From assembly GCF_023653455.1 (NCBI RefSeq), contig NZ_JAKEDR010000019.1:1-29173 (forward strand): a DNA stretch of 29,173 bases. Reading direction: 5' to 3'. Source of the stretch: Paraclostridium ghonii (GTDB taxonomy: Bacteria; Bacillota; Clostridia; Peptostreptococcales; Peptostreptococcaceae). Below, piece after piece: positions 1-8,484 of this stretch (within the stretch, counting starts at the first letter, position 1; each line of letters starts with the position of its first letter). Below the pieces are notes generated by a model that was not told where the DNA came from, ran no database searches, and saw only the letters and a list, made by a program, of their open reading frames with translations. The translations under genes were made by a program, and so were the position numbers.

Positions 1-13
1 TTTTTATAGAATA

Positions 14-1618
14 CTATTTTATTTTAAAAGCTGATTTATATAAAACTATATCTAATATTAAAATAACTAGTATATAAATATTGACGGCTAATGGACTAAT
101 AAGAGAAACAAGAAAGTGAATACCTCCTATAATAAATGTTAAAATGATCATTAAATAATTTTCTACTATTGAATCATTTTTTTTAAGCGTATTAATTTGA
201 CAAGAAAATGGTATATTTTTATTAAGCAACTTAAAGGTATTTATAGTTATAAATATATTAACTAAAAATATAACTACTATATGTTGTACTATACTTACTT
301 TATAAAAATATATAAAAATTATACATTGAATTAAATAAACAGGTATTATTATATTAACTAAGCAAGCTTTAATAGCTGCTTTATGTACGGCCATTTTATT
401 TTTTATATGTATTGTTGTGTATATATATGATGCCTTGTAATTTTTAGAATATTTTAATGCTATTATTATTGTAGGAATTGAAATTGCACAAAAATATAAA
501 AATAGATACATATATGAACTTACATGGCTTGCATCTCTATCGAAAATTATATAAATAGAAAACACAACATTAGATCCAATAGTTGGATATATTCTAAATT
601 TAAAATCTCTATCATTTCTTATTATATTAGAAACAAAATTATAAAATATTCTTTCTTCTTTATCTTTACATATAAACTTACTCAATTGCATTGTTAAATT
701 ATACTTTTTTACGTTTTTACTAGAGCCTTCGTTATTAAGTTTTTGAAGTTTTTTTTCAAACACTGGTGTAAGCTTTGAATATATTAAAGTAGATATTATA
801 GGTATAATTAAAGCTAAAAAAGAAAGTATAAGTAATTTCATATTTGTATTTCCTGTTGCTACCATTTCAAGTGGAGCTGCAAACCAAAAAGGTGGTAAAA
901 CATAAATTATCACACCTAAATCAATATTATTAAATAGGTTTATATTTTCAGATATATTAGTTACAATTATATACCCAGCACTAAATAACATTGCAACTCC
1001 AATTTGTATAATACTAATTACATCTTTAAGCTTTTCTCCATCAAATAGTTTTAATATAAGTAGATAAGTTAAACCAGACATGATTACCATAAAAATATCT
1101 ATAAGAAATACTTCTATTAAAAATAACAAAGAAAATATTACCCCATACTTTAAAGATACAATTAGTGAAAACCCACTCAATGCTATACTTATACTTATCA
1201 TATATATCATAATATGAGTTATTTTAGATGCATTTAATGTTTTTAGATCTATACCTTTAGTAGCTAATATTCCCTTATCCTTTACATCTAATATTACAGA
1301 TGAAAAATCTGATATAAATGTTGTAATCATAAGGAACATAAATATTGAAAAGTAAATAGACATTGTAATAAAAATATTTTTACTATTTATTATAATAATC
1401 ATTATAAGAAATCCAATTATTGCATATATTAATTGCATTGTTTTATACTTATCTGAAGATTCTTGAAAATTACTATTGTTTAGTAAGTTAGATGATCTTC
1501 TCGAATCTATAGTCAACTTTGTACTTAATATTAATCTCATATCGTCATAGTCAACACCTAGTTTTTCATATAAAAACCTAAATTTATCAAGTATCTTTAG
1601 TGAAATAAAATTACTCAT
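14..1618 (-). CDS. ABC-type export permease, large membrane subunit
   Basis: This 534-aa protein is the membrane half of an ABC exporter. About a dozen hydrophobic segments are visible (clusters near residues 65-105, 135-200, 205-290 and 355-530), separated by a charged cytoplasmic loop around residues 285-345. There is no ATPase motif, so it depends on the ATPase encoded just upstream on the same strand, whose stop codon lies 3 nt before this ATG. A GAGGTG ribosome binding site overlaps the end of the ATPase gene, which indicates translational coupling. The size and two-gene layout fit the putative ABC exporter/ABC-2 permease families that pair with EcsA-like ATPases. The substrate cannot be told from the sequence. 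The gene is complete and ends 13 nt from the window edge. Confidence 0.8.
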   Translation of the reverse strand: MSNFISLKILDKFRFLYEKLGVDYDDMRLILSTKLTIDSRRSSNLLNNSNFQESSDKYKTMQLIYAIIGFLIMIIIINSKNIFITMSIYFSIFMFLMITTFISDFSSVILDVKDKGILATKGIDLKTLNASKITHIMIYMISISIALSGFSLIVSLKYGVIFSLLFLIEVFLIDIFMVIMSGLTYLLILKLFDGEKLKDVISIIQIGVAMLFSAGYIIVTNISENINLFNNIDLGVIIYVLPPFWFAAPLEMVATGNTNMKLLILSFLALIIPIISTLIYSKLTPVFEKKLQKLNNEGSSKNVKKYNLTMQLSKFICKDKEERIFYNFVSNIIRNDRDFKFRIYPTIGSNVVFSIYIIFDRDASHVSSYMYLFLYFCAISIPTIIIALKYSKNYKASYIYTTIHIKNKMAVHKAAIKACLVNIIIPVYLIQCIIFIYFYKVSIVQHIVVIFLVNIFITINTFKLLNKNIPFSCQINTLKKNDSIVENYLMIILTFIIGGIHFLVSLISPLAVNIYILVILILDIVLYKSAFKIK

Positions 1619-1621
1619 AAT

Positions 1622-2398
1622 CTACACCTCTTTTATTACAGATATAAATTTTTCTGCAAGTTTTTTATGTTCACTAAATCCTGTAAGTTGATTAAATATT
1701 TGTTCCAAAGATTCTTCGTGTACACGTTCTTTTAAATCTTCAAAGTTGCCATCTGCAACTATATTTCCGTTATTTAATAGCACTATTCTATCACTTATTT
1801 TTTCTACGACTTCCATTATATGTGATGAGTAAAAAATCGTCTTACCTTCACTTTTTAAACTTATCATAATTTCTTTTATTATCATTACACTATTTGCATC
1901 TAACCCACTTAATGGTTCATCTAAAAACAGTATATCTGGATTATGTATTAAACTAGATATTATAACTACCTTTTGTTTCATTCCTTTTGAAAAAGATGAT
2001 ATTCTTGAGTTGTAAGCATCTTTTATTCCTAAGATATCCATTAGTTCATAAGCTTTTTTATCAGCTATATCGTACTCTAGTCCATAAAGTTGTCCTATAA
2101 ATGTTAAATATTCTCTAGCAGTTAAACATTCGTAGGTTTCTGCTACTTCAGGCACATAACCTATCCTTCTTTTATAATTATCATTTGTTTGAGATATATC
2201 TTCTCCGAAAATTTTAACTACTCCTCTATAACCCTCAACTAGCCCTAAAATTATTTTTACAGTTGTACTTTTACCTGCTCCATTTGGACCTATATACCCT
2301 ATTATACTTCCTTTGTCTACTTCAAGATCTATTCCTTTTAAGACTTCTTTCCCTTCAAAGCTCATCTTTAGATCTTTTATAAATATTGCTTTATCCAT
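1622..2398 (-). CDS. ABC transporter ATP-binding protein
   Basis: This 258-aa cytoplasmic ATPase powers the permease encoded directly downstream. Motifs occur in the expected order: Walker A GPNGAGKST near residues 37-45, a Q-loop region around YVPEVAE, the signature SFSKGMKQK near residues 134-142, Walker B DILFLDEPLSGLD near residues 155-167, and an H-loop in YSSHIMEVV. The FSKGMKQK signature and the absence of a fused membrane domain place it with EcsA/BcrA-like ATPases of ABC-2 exporters. A good minus-strand ribosome binding site (GGGGAGAAATT) precedes the ATG. It forms a two-gene operon transcribed away from the LytTR regulator gene. Bacteriocin immunity or peptide export is possible but is inferred only from the surroundings. 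Confidence 0.88.
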   Translation of the reverse strand: MDKAIFIKDLKMSFEGKEVLKGIDLEVDKGSIIGYIGPNGAGKSTTVKIILGLVEGYRGVVKIFGEDISQTNDNYKRRIGYVPEVAETYECLTAREYLTFIGQLYGLEYDIADKKAYELMDILGIKDAYNSRISSFSKGMKQKVVIISSLIHNPDILFLDEPLSGLDANSVMIIKEIMISLKSEGKTIFYSSHIMEVVEKISDRIVLLNNGNIVADGNFEDLKERVHEESLEQIFNQLTGFSEHKKLAEKFISVIKEV

Positions 2399-2770
2399 AA
2401 TTTCTCCCCTTGATATTCATGAAAATGATGTGTTTTTATCCATATTATTCGCTTTACTTTCAAATGTATTTATTGAACTGATACCTATATTTTGGACAAA
2501 TTTTAAAATTAATAGGATGTTAAAATAGTAGTCTTATATTCTATAAGTATAATAAGGATTTAAACTTAATTTTTAAATTTCAAATTCAAATTCAAATTTA
2601 AATAAACACAAATAAAAAACTTCACAAAATATTTCCATTTAAATCTAAAATGTGATAAAATTTTACAATAAATAGCAAGTTCAAATCATTACAAAATATA
2701 AAGCTTAGTTTAAGTTTTTGTTCTATAATTGTAATCTTTTATTAAAAAATTATTTAATGGGGGTTGATTT
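2399..2770. other. Divergent intergenic region, no gene
   Basis: These 372 nt separate the minus-strand ABC operon from the plus-strand LytTR regulator and should hold promoters for both. Around 2570-2605 there is a run of short direct repeats of CAAATT type. A GGGGGTTGATTT ribosome binding site precedes the regulator ATG. I see no credible coding sequence or RNA gene. A frame on the plus strand from 2313 to 2528 overlaps the start of the ABC ATPase and looks like chance. Confidence 0.5.
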
Positions 2771-3481
2771 ATGTATAGAATAGTTATATGTGAGGATGAT
2801 AAGTTACAAATGGAAAATTTAAAAAATATGATAACTAATATTTTTTATGAAATTACAAATCAAATAGAGATATTAGAATTTTGTTCAGGAAAAACATTAT
2901 TAGAAAATGAATTAGAAGGAATTGATATATTTTTTTTAGACATTCAAATGGACAGTTTAACAGGAATGGATGTTGCCAAAAAAATTAGAGAAAGAAATTA
3001 TTCTTCTAAAATAATATTTATAACTTCACTAATAGATTACATTCAAGATGGGTATACAGTGAGAGCGTATAGATACTTATTAAAGCCAATAAAACTTGAA
3101 GAATTAAAAAATCATATATTAAATTGTATACAAGATATTACAAGAGAAAGAAATAATTTTATCGTAGTTGAAAGAAGAGGATATATAGATAAGATTTTAA
3201 TTGATTCAATTACATACATAGAAGTTCATAAAAAGAATATAACAATATATACACTTAATAATTTTTATTGTGCTAAAAATAGTATAGAAAAATTAGAAAA
3301 AGAGCTTGGCATTTATAATTTTTTTAGATGCCATAAAAGTTATTTAATAAATATTAAATATATTGATAGTATATCAAAAAATACCATTATTATAAACGAT
3401 GAAAAAATACCTATAAGTAAACATAGAATTAGTAATTTAAAGAAAAAGTTAACATATGTATTAGGAGCTACATTATGTTAG
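2771..3481 (+). CDS. AgrA/VirR-like LytTR response regulator
   Basis: This 236-aa two-component response regulator has an N-terminal receiver (about 1-120) and a C-terminal LytTR DNA-binding domain (about 135-230). Receiver landmarks are the acidic cluster E8-D9-D10, the phospho-acceptor D57 in FFLDIQM, and K105 in LLKPIKL. The LytTR part has the family pattern IEVHKKNITIYT and FFRCHKSYLINIKYIDSI. Its stop codon overlaps the ATG of the kinase gene (ATGTTAG), so the two are translationally coupled. Proteins of this family (AgrA, VirR, PlnC/D) bind paired direct repeats and often control toxin or bacteriocin genes. Two VirR-like boxes lie just after the kinase gene and are the obvious candidate target. 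A good GGGGGTTG ribosome binding site lies upstream. Confidence 0.9.
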   Translation: MYRIVICEDDKLQMENLKNMITNIFYEITNQIEILEFCSGKTLLENELEGIDIFFLDIQMDSLTGMDVAKKIRERNYSSKIIFITSLIDYIQDGYTVRAYRYLLKPIKLEELKNHILNCIQDITRERNNFIVVERRGYIDKILIDSITYIEVHKKNITIYTLNNFYCAKNSIEKLEKELGIYNFFRCHKSYLINIKYIDSISKNTIIINDEKIPISKHRISNLKKKLTYVLGATLC

Positions 3482-4805
3482 AATCAAATTTATTTTGGAT
3501 AATAATAATATTAGTTGTAATAGAATGTAAAATATTAAAATTTATATTATATAATTTAGATGAGTTTAAAAAAAAAATACTATTAAAAATATAAATCTTC
3601 TAATTTCTATAAGTATTATACTGTCCTTAAACTTAATAAATATTAATATTATAATTAAAGTTAGTATGATTATTATAGTTATATATTTTTTATATACATA
3701 TAATTATGATGTAGAAATTAAAAAGTTTTTGTGTGTAGCATTAATTTATACTATGTTATTAGTAGAACTTGAGATATTAGAGTATAGTATAACGATTCTA
3801 GAAAGTTCTTTATCAAACATAAAGAACTTTCTAGAAAACAATATATTAAAATTCAATGCAGTGATTTTGTTCAAAATATTAATATCAATAATACCTATAA
3901 TTAAGTTGAAAAATGGGATGTTATATATGAAAAAATATGATTATATATTTATATGCATTCCAATATTAGTAAATATAACTAGCATTGTAGTTATATTTTT
4001 TATATTTGGACGTAAATCTTTATATAGTAATAATATAGATGCATTAATAATTATAAATACATTAACTATATTGTGTATTTCAGCTATATCATTAATATTT
4101 ATTTTTATTAGGATTATAAAAAATTACAAATTAAGTTTAGAAAATAAAGTTATAAAAGACAAGCTGGATATGCAATATAGATATTATTTTATTATTCAAG
4201 AAAATTTCTTAAAGACTCGAAAATTACATCATGATATGAAAAATCATATGATATGTATTCAAAAAATTTATGAAACAAATGAATTAGCTTCTAAATATAT
4301 TGAAGAAATAAATGATCAATTAAAAGATTGTATCTCAGTATTTAATACGAATAATTTAATTTTAGACGTTATATTAAATGAAAAAACCATAATTTGCAAA
4401 AAAAATAATATAGAGTTTATATCAGATATAAACTTTTCAAAATGTAACTTTATAGATATGTCAGACATCTGTTCTATATTTTCGAATATATTAGATAATG
4501 CAATAGAATCATGTATCAAAATTAAGGATAAAGATATAGATAAGAAGATTAATCTTAAAGGAAGTATTGTGAACAAGTTTTTTGTAATTAAATGCGAGAA
4601 CACAAAAATAAATAATATTATTATTTATGAAAATACTATTAAAACAGATAAAGAAGATAAATTTTTACATGGAATAGGTATTAGTAGTATTAAAGAATCA
4701 GTAGAAAAATATAATGGAAATATGGAAATAGATTCAACAGAAAGTATATTTACGATTACTATATATATACCATTAATTAAAAATAATACCCAGTTGGATC
4801 TCTAA
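3475..4805 (+). CDS. AgrC-like GHKL histidine kinase, reading frame interrupted at an A10 tract
   Basis: This is a membrane sensor kinase paired with the LytTR regulator. The natural start is the ATG at 3475, overlapping the regulator stop, but that frame ends at a TAA at 3592-3594. Hydrophobic sequence continues in another frame from just after the A10 run (3568-3577), giving about 443 aa if joined, the usual AgrC length. The intact downstream frame opens at ATG 3666 (379 aa) but has no ribosome binding site, which supports a frameshift over a true internal start. From 3666, the N-terminal half is membrane segments, the H-box is KLHHDMKNH with H189 the likely phospho-histidine, the N-box NILDNAIES is near 274-282, and a G-box GIGISSIKES follows. 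No AgrB or AgrD is visible. The shift could be real, phase-variable or a homopolymer sequencing error. Confidence 0.8.
3796..3836. repeat. Perfect 18-bp inverted repeat inside the kinase gene
   Basis: TTCTAGAAAGTTCTTTAT at 3796-3813 is followed by a 5-nt loop and its exact complement at 3819-3836. It lies in the membrane-domain coding region of the kinase and would form a very stable RNA hairpin. No T-run follows, so it does not look like a terminator. Confidence 0.85.
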
Positions 4806-4820
4806 AATACCCAGTTGGGG
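4787..4820 (+). promoter_or_regulatory. Paired VirR/AgrA-like boxes
   Basis: ATACCCAGTTGG occurs twice, with CCCAGTT starting at 4789 and 4810, exactly 21 bp apart. CCCAGTT is the conserved start of the Clostridium perfringens VirR box (CCCAGTTNTNCAC as I recall it), and VirR boxes also come as tandem pairs two helical turns apart. The first copy lies inside the last codons of the kinase gene. The LytTR regulator encoded upstream is the natural candidate to bind here. The second half of each box does not match the VirR consensus. Confidence 0.6.
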
Positions 4821-4842
4821 TAAAAAGATTGAAAGAATAAAT

Positions 4843-4878
4843 AAAGGATGCTATCTTGTAAATAAGGTAGCATCCTTT
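4843..4878 (+). terminator. Hairpin terminator after the kinase gene
   Basis: AAAGGATGCTATCTT pairs with AAGGTAGCATCCTTT across a short loop, 38 nt after the kinase stop. Only a short T-run follows, so termination may be partial. The hairpin sits directly downstream of the paired boxes and could instead be at the 5' end of a box-driven transcript. Confidence 0.6.
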
Positions 4879-5225
4879 ATAAGTTTATATAGTTTAAATA
4901 TACGTTATCTTAAATTTATATTTTACAGTGTTGTTTATTTAAGAAGTTGAAGTATGAATAATAAGTGTATTTATATTGATTTTGAAATATTTATTCATTA
5001 TACGTATTTAAGTAAACGATATAATTTGTATTTAGTTATATACATAAGAAAGAAGTACTAAGAGTAGTAAAAAAATTAAAACGTTAAAACAAAGATACTA
5101 TAAATGTAATAACAATAAAAAGTAAAATCTATAGATTTTAAATTTTGCATTAAATATTTAGATTATTTATAAATGATAATTTAAATATTTAAAATATATA
5201 AATATGTTAGAAAGGAGGGAGCGTT
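4879..5225 (+). other. Leader region of the RiPP cluster, no clear gene
   Basis: These 347 nt, nearly all A and T, lie between the kinase terminator and the precursor peptide gene and should contain its promoter. A 35-codon frame at 4954-5061 lacks a ribosome binding site and I do not support it. Several TATAAT-like stretches exist but none pairs convincingly with a -35 box. Confidence 0.4.
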
Positions 5226-5312
5226 ATGTTATTTCAATCTAAAAAAGCTATAAAGCCAAACTGTGTAAGTGTAGGATATTTTGTATGTATTAGTGTAGGA
5301 CAAACTTTTTAG
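5226..5312 (+). CDS. Putative RiPP precursor peptide (28 aa, two Cys)
   Basis: This short gene lies 200 nt upstream of a SPASM radical SAM enzyme and has one of the strongest ribosome binding sites in the window (AAAGGAGGG, 6-7 nt before ATG). The peptide has a basic N-terminal part with KKAIK, then a hydrophobic part with Cys13 and Cys21. The C-terminal half contains the same five-residue pattern twice: CVSVG (13-17) and CISVG (21-25), ending in QTF. A small peptide with repeated Cys motifs beside a SPASM radical SAM protein and ABC transporters fits a sactipeptide- or ranthipeptide-like precursor in which the enzyme makes Cys-based thioether links. The leader/core boundary is not obvious; cleavage after the KK or KPN region would be plausible. 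AgrD was considered, but there is no AgrB nearby. Confidence 0.65.
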   Translation: MLFQSKKAIKPNCVSVGYFVCISVGQTF

Positions 5313-5373
5313 TGTTTTGTAAAACAGTTGATAGTAACAAACGTAATTGCTAAAATTTGAATCTCATAAAATG

Positions 5374-5447
5374 ATATAACTGAGCATCTAATTGTTAAAA
5401 ATTTTTAGGTAGAAAACTGAAATAATAAACAAGGAGCTCAGTTATAT
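5374..5447 (+). repeat. 12-bp inverted repeat with 50-nt loop between precursor and radical SAM gene
   Basis: ATATAACTGAGC (5374-5385) is the exact complement of GCTCAGTTATAT (5436-5447). The right arm directly follows an AAGGA sequence. There is no T-run. A partial attenuator, RNA-processing site or stabiliser that lets the precursor be made in excess over the enzyme is a reasonable guess. Confidence 0.55.
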
Positions 5448-5512
5448 TATTATGGACAATAGCTAAACTTTAAAACTAAGTAGTATTTATTTTTTATATG
5501 GAGGAATTTTAA

Positions 5513-6757
5513 ATGTGTAAAAACATAAGTTTAAATTCAAGTGTAAAACAATTTAATATTGAAGGAATAAATATGATTGGAAATATACAAAATGGAGCTA
5601 TTATAGGAATAGATAAAAAAGGTTTGGATTTTATAGAACATATAAATAAAAAAAAATTTATAAATGAAAAAGAATTAGATTTAGAACAAATAGGGTTACT
5701 AAATGCATTGAAAGAACATTCATTTTTAGAAGAAAATATATATCCATTTCTTAATTCAGCGTATGTTCATGTAACAGACAATTGTAATTTGCACTGTGTA
5801 GGGTGCTATTCTTTTGTAGATGATAGAAATTGTAAAGATAATTTATCATTGAAAGATTTTTGTGAATTATTTAATTCATTAAAAAATTCAGGTGTTACTA
5901 AAGTTGTTGTTTCAGGTGGAGAGCCGTTTTTGAGAAATGATTTGATGGAAATATTTAAATATGCAAAGGAACAAGTCAAGTTAGAGCGTTTAATTGTAAT
6001 AACTAATGGAACCATGCCTATTGAAAGATATGAAAAAGTTATACCATATATCGATGAACTATCTGTATCAATAGATGGATACAGTGAGACAAGTAGATAT
6101 ATAAGAGATGAGGGAATAATGCCTAAGGTTATAGATACTATAAATACATTAAAAGATAAGGTGAAAGTACATTTAATAGCCACACTGCATAAGAAAAATA
6201 AAGACTTTATGGAAAATTATGTAGAATTTGCGAAAGAATTAGGAGTAACATTATCATTTAGCATTTTTAGTATAGATAATAGTAAAAAAGAGTTTGATGA
6301 TTATATATTAAATAACCAAGATTTAATTGATATTTCTAATAACTTGATTAACATAGATAAAACTGTTCAAATGATGGATTTTCAACAAGTTCAAGAGATA
6401 TCATTAATTTGTAGAGAAAGATGTGAGGCAGGCCGTTCTCTTATAAGTATAGATGCAAATGGGGATATATATCCATGTCATATGCTACATGAAGAAGATT
6501 TAAAATTAGGAAATATATTAAAAGATGATATTAGGACTTTATTAAATTCAAATTTAAATGAATTTAAAAATTTGTCAGTTGATAATTTTGAGATATGCTC
6601 TGAATGTGAGTATAAGTATCTTTGTGGAGGAGGATGTAGAGGTAGAAGTTATTTTTGTCACAATAAAATAAATTGTAGAGACCCATATTGTCAATTCATG
6701 AAAAATTTCTATAAATCTACTATAGATCAAATAAAAACAGTTATTTGTAATGAATAA
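5513..6757 (+). CDS. Radical SAM/SPASM peptide-modifying enzyme
   Basis: This 414-aa cytoplasmic enzyme probably installs thioether or related crosslinks in the 28-aa peptide encoded upstream. The SAM-binding [4Fe-4S] motif is CNLHCVGC (C91, C95, C98), followed by the SAM-contacting SGGEP (134-138) and ITNGT. The C-terminal third is a SPASM domain with many cysteines: CRERCEAG, DIYPCH, CSECEYKYLCGGGC and CRDPYC, enough for two auxiliary clusters. Residues 1-80 could form a peptide-binding RRE-like module, which I cannot confirm by eye. The upstream sequence TATGGAGGAATTTTAAATG supplies the ribosome binding site. An ABC ATPase gene follows after about 50 nt. The closest functional classes are sactisynthases and ranthipeptide synthases; I cannot decide which. 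Confidence 0.92.
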   Translation: MCKNISLNSSVKQFNIEGINMIGNIQNGAIIGIDKKGLDFIEHINKKKFINEKELDLEQIGLLNALKEHSFLEENIYPFLNSAYVHVTDNCNLHCVGCYSFVDDRNCKDNLSLKDFCELFNSLKNSGVTKVVVSGGEPFLRNDLMEIFKYAKEQVKLERLIVITNGTMPIERYEKVIPYIDELSVSIDGYSETSRYIRDEGIMPKVIDTINTLKDKVKVHLIATLHKKNKDFMENYVEFAKELGVTLSFSIFSIDNSKKEFDDYILNNQDLIDISNNLINIDKTVQMMDFQQVQEISLICRERCEAGRSLISIDANGDIYPCHMLHEEDLKLGNILKDDIRTLLNSNLNEFKNLSVDNFEICSECEYKYLCGGGCRGRSYFCHNKINCRDPYCQFMKNFYKSTIDQIKTVICNE

Positions 6758-6809
6758 AAATTTTATTTATTTGTATAAATGGATAATCTTTAAAGAAGGA
6801 GTGAAGTAA

Positions 6810-7694
6810 TTGCCTAATTTAGTCATAAGTAATCTTACAAAATCTTATAATGGTTATACAGCATTAAAAGACTTCTCTATGTCTATAGAGGAAGGAGAAA
6901 TTGTAGGATTAGTAGGTAAAAATGGAGCAGGAAAAACTACTTTATTAAACTGTATAGCAGGAAATATACATCCAGATAAAGGTGAAATAAAATTTCAACA
7001 AGAGTACTTAACAAATAACAGCTCCATTATTAATGATTTTGGGATATTGATTCAAGCAAGTTTCTTAGAATACATAAATACATATGATAATCTAAAACTA
7101 TTAAGTTACGCTTCTGGAGTTAGTGATAAAAATAAAATTGATGAAAATATAAATGAAGTGTTATATATAGTGGGATTAAGTAATGAAAAGTTAAGTTATG
7201 TTAAGAGTTTTTCATTTGGAATGAAACAACGCTTAGGTCTTGCACAAGCTCTAATTAATGGAAAAAAATTCTTGATATTAGATGAGCCTTTAGTTGGACT
7301 CGATGTTTTAGGCCGAGAAATAGTAAAGAGCATAATTATTAATAAAGCAAAGAAAGATGGAATTTCAGTTTTATTTTCAGATCATAACTTAAGGGAAGTT
7401 GAAGATATTTGTGATAAAATAGTATGTCTTGAAAATGGTGAAAAAGTATTTGATGGTGTATTTAAAAATGAAAAAGAATATTGTATTGAAATAGATAAAA
7501 TTAATATTCACATTATAAATAAGTTGAGACTAGAGTTTAAAGAATGCATAACTATAGAGGAAAAATCTATAAAAATAAAAGGTAACTTAGAATTAAATAA
7601 TATTATATCTTCATTAGTGAAAGATAATATTTTTATTAAGGAAATTTCTGTTGAAGAAAGTTCACTAATAAAAATGTTTAAGGAGGGTATATAA
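6810..7694 (+). CDS. ABC transporter ATP-binding protein of the RiPP cluster
   Basis: This 294-aa ATPase works with the permease encoded immediately downstream. It has Walker A GKNGAGKTT (36-44), signature FSFGMKQRLG (about 134-143), Walker B KFLILDEPLVGLD and an H-loop in FSDHNLREVED. About 80 residues follow the NBD, a C-terminal extension typical of EcsA/BcrA-like ATPases. The start is TTG at 6810, chosen because AAGGAGTG lies 8 nt upstream. The next gene starts 1 nt after the stop, so the pair is one translation unit. In bacteriocin clusters such ATPase-permease pairs usually confer self-immunity; here that role is inferred from position. Confidence 0.88.
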   Translation: MPNLVISNLTKSYNGYTALKDFSMSIEEGEIVGLVGKNGAGKTTLLNCIAGNIHPDKGEIKFQQEYLTNNSSIINDFGILIQASFLEYINTYDNLKLLSYASGVSDKNKIDENINEVLYIVGLSNEKLSYVKSFSFGMKQRLGLAQALINGKKFLILDEPLVGLDVLGREIVKSIIINKAKKDGISVLFSDHNLREVEDICDKIVCLENGEKVFDGVFKNEKEYCIEIDKINIHIINKLRLEFKECITIEEKSIKIKGNLELNNIISSLVKDNIFIKEISVEESSLIKMFKEGI

Positions 7695-7695
7695 A

Positions 7696-8484
7696 ATGAT
7701 ATCAATAAAAGATATATATAAAATTGAAATTATAAAATTAATAAAAAGAAAAGATATATGGGTCATGATGACTATGATAGGAATTCCGATGTTTTATTCA
7801 ATAGGAATATATACGAATTCCTCTGTTATTACATATAATGGAGACGGTAAAGAATACGCTCTTAAATTTGTGATACATATGTTTCAATTTGTATACATGG
7901 TTTATATATTTTTTTTCTTAATATCCCTAAGTACAGCAAAATCATTAGCAGGTGAAATTGAAAATAAAAGTATATTACTATACACACAAAGAATAAATAA
8001 TAGAAAGCAAATTTATATTCACAAGGGATTATCACTAATAAGTGTATTTTCATTAATATGTATATTATTTTTTATTACTTCATTAGCGATGTTTTATTTA
8101 TTTGCAGTTAAAAGAACAGATATAATTTCAAGTACTTTTTTTAAAAGAGAAGAATTATTTATGTTAATTTGTAGTTTTTTAATTATATATTTATTATATG
8201 TATTTATGATAAATTTAAGTCTTATGCTAAGTTCATTCTTAAAGCAAAATAGTGTTTTAATTATAACAAGTATTGTGTATATAGTATTTGCATACTTGCA
8301 AAATTTTCCTTACGTTAAATATATATCTCCTTCATATTATGTTTTACAGATTTCGAAGATAGAGTTTTTTAATACTCAAGGTATAATTAATCTAATAGTT
8401 CCTTGTATTATACTACACGCAGTTTACTTTATTATATTAAATATGATAGGAATTAAAAAATTTAAAGAAAGGGATCTGTATTAA
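7696..8484 (+). CDS. ABC-2 type permease of the RiPP cluster
   Basis: This 262-aa membrane protein has six hydrophobic segments (about 22-40, 60-80, 112-135, 155-175, 185-205 and 232-252). That arrangement, with a short N-terminal cytoplasmic stretch and a long first extracellular loop, is typical of ABC-2 permeases of the BcrB/LanE-G type. It contains a permease coupling region with KSLAGEIENKSI near residues 78-90. AGGAGGG of the preceding gene gives the ribosome binding site, and the stop codon shares a base with the ATG of the CPBP gene. Partner of the ATPase just upstream; immunity or export of the modified peptide is likely. Confidence 0.82.
   Translation: MISIKDIYKIEIIKLIKRKDIWVMMTMIGIPMFYSIGIYTNSSVITYNGDGKEYALKFVIHMFQFVYMVYIFFFLISLSTAKSLAGEIENKSILLYTQRINNRKQIYIHKGLSLISVFSLICILFFITSLAMFYLFAVKRTDIISSTFFKREELFMLICSFLIIYLLYVFMINLSLMLSSFLKQNSVLIITSIVYIVFAYLQNFPYVKYISPSYYVLQISKIEFFNTQGIINLIVPCIILHAVYFIILNMIGIKKFKERDLY

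Noticed and set aside
3666..4805. Kinase starting cleanly at 3666
   Set aside because: There is no ribosome binding site there, coding-like hydrophobic sequence precedes it in frame, and a coupled ATG exists at 3475.
4954..5061. 35-codon frame before the RiPP precursor
   Set aside because: No ribosome binding site, Tyr/Ile-rich composition expected from AT-rich DNA, and no family resemblance.
5226..5312. AgrD-type autoinducer precursor
   Set aside because: No AgrB protease is encoded nearby and the peptide lacks the AgrD charged C-terminal tail; the neighbouring SPASM enzyme fits a RiPP precursor better.
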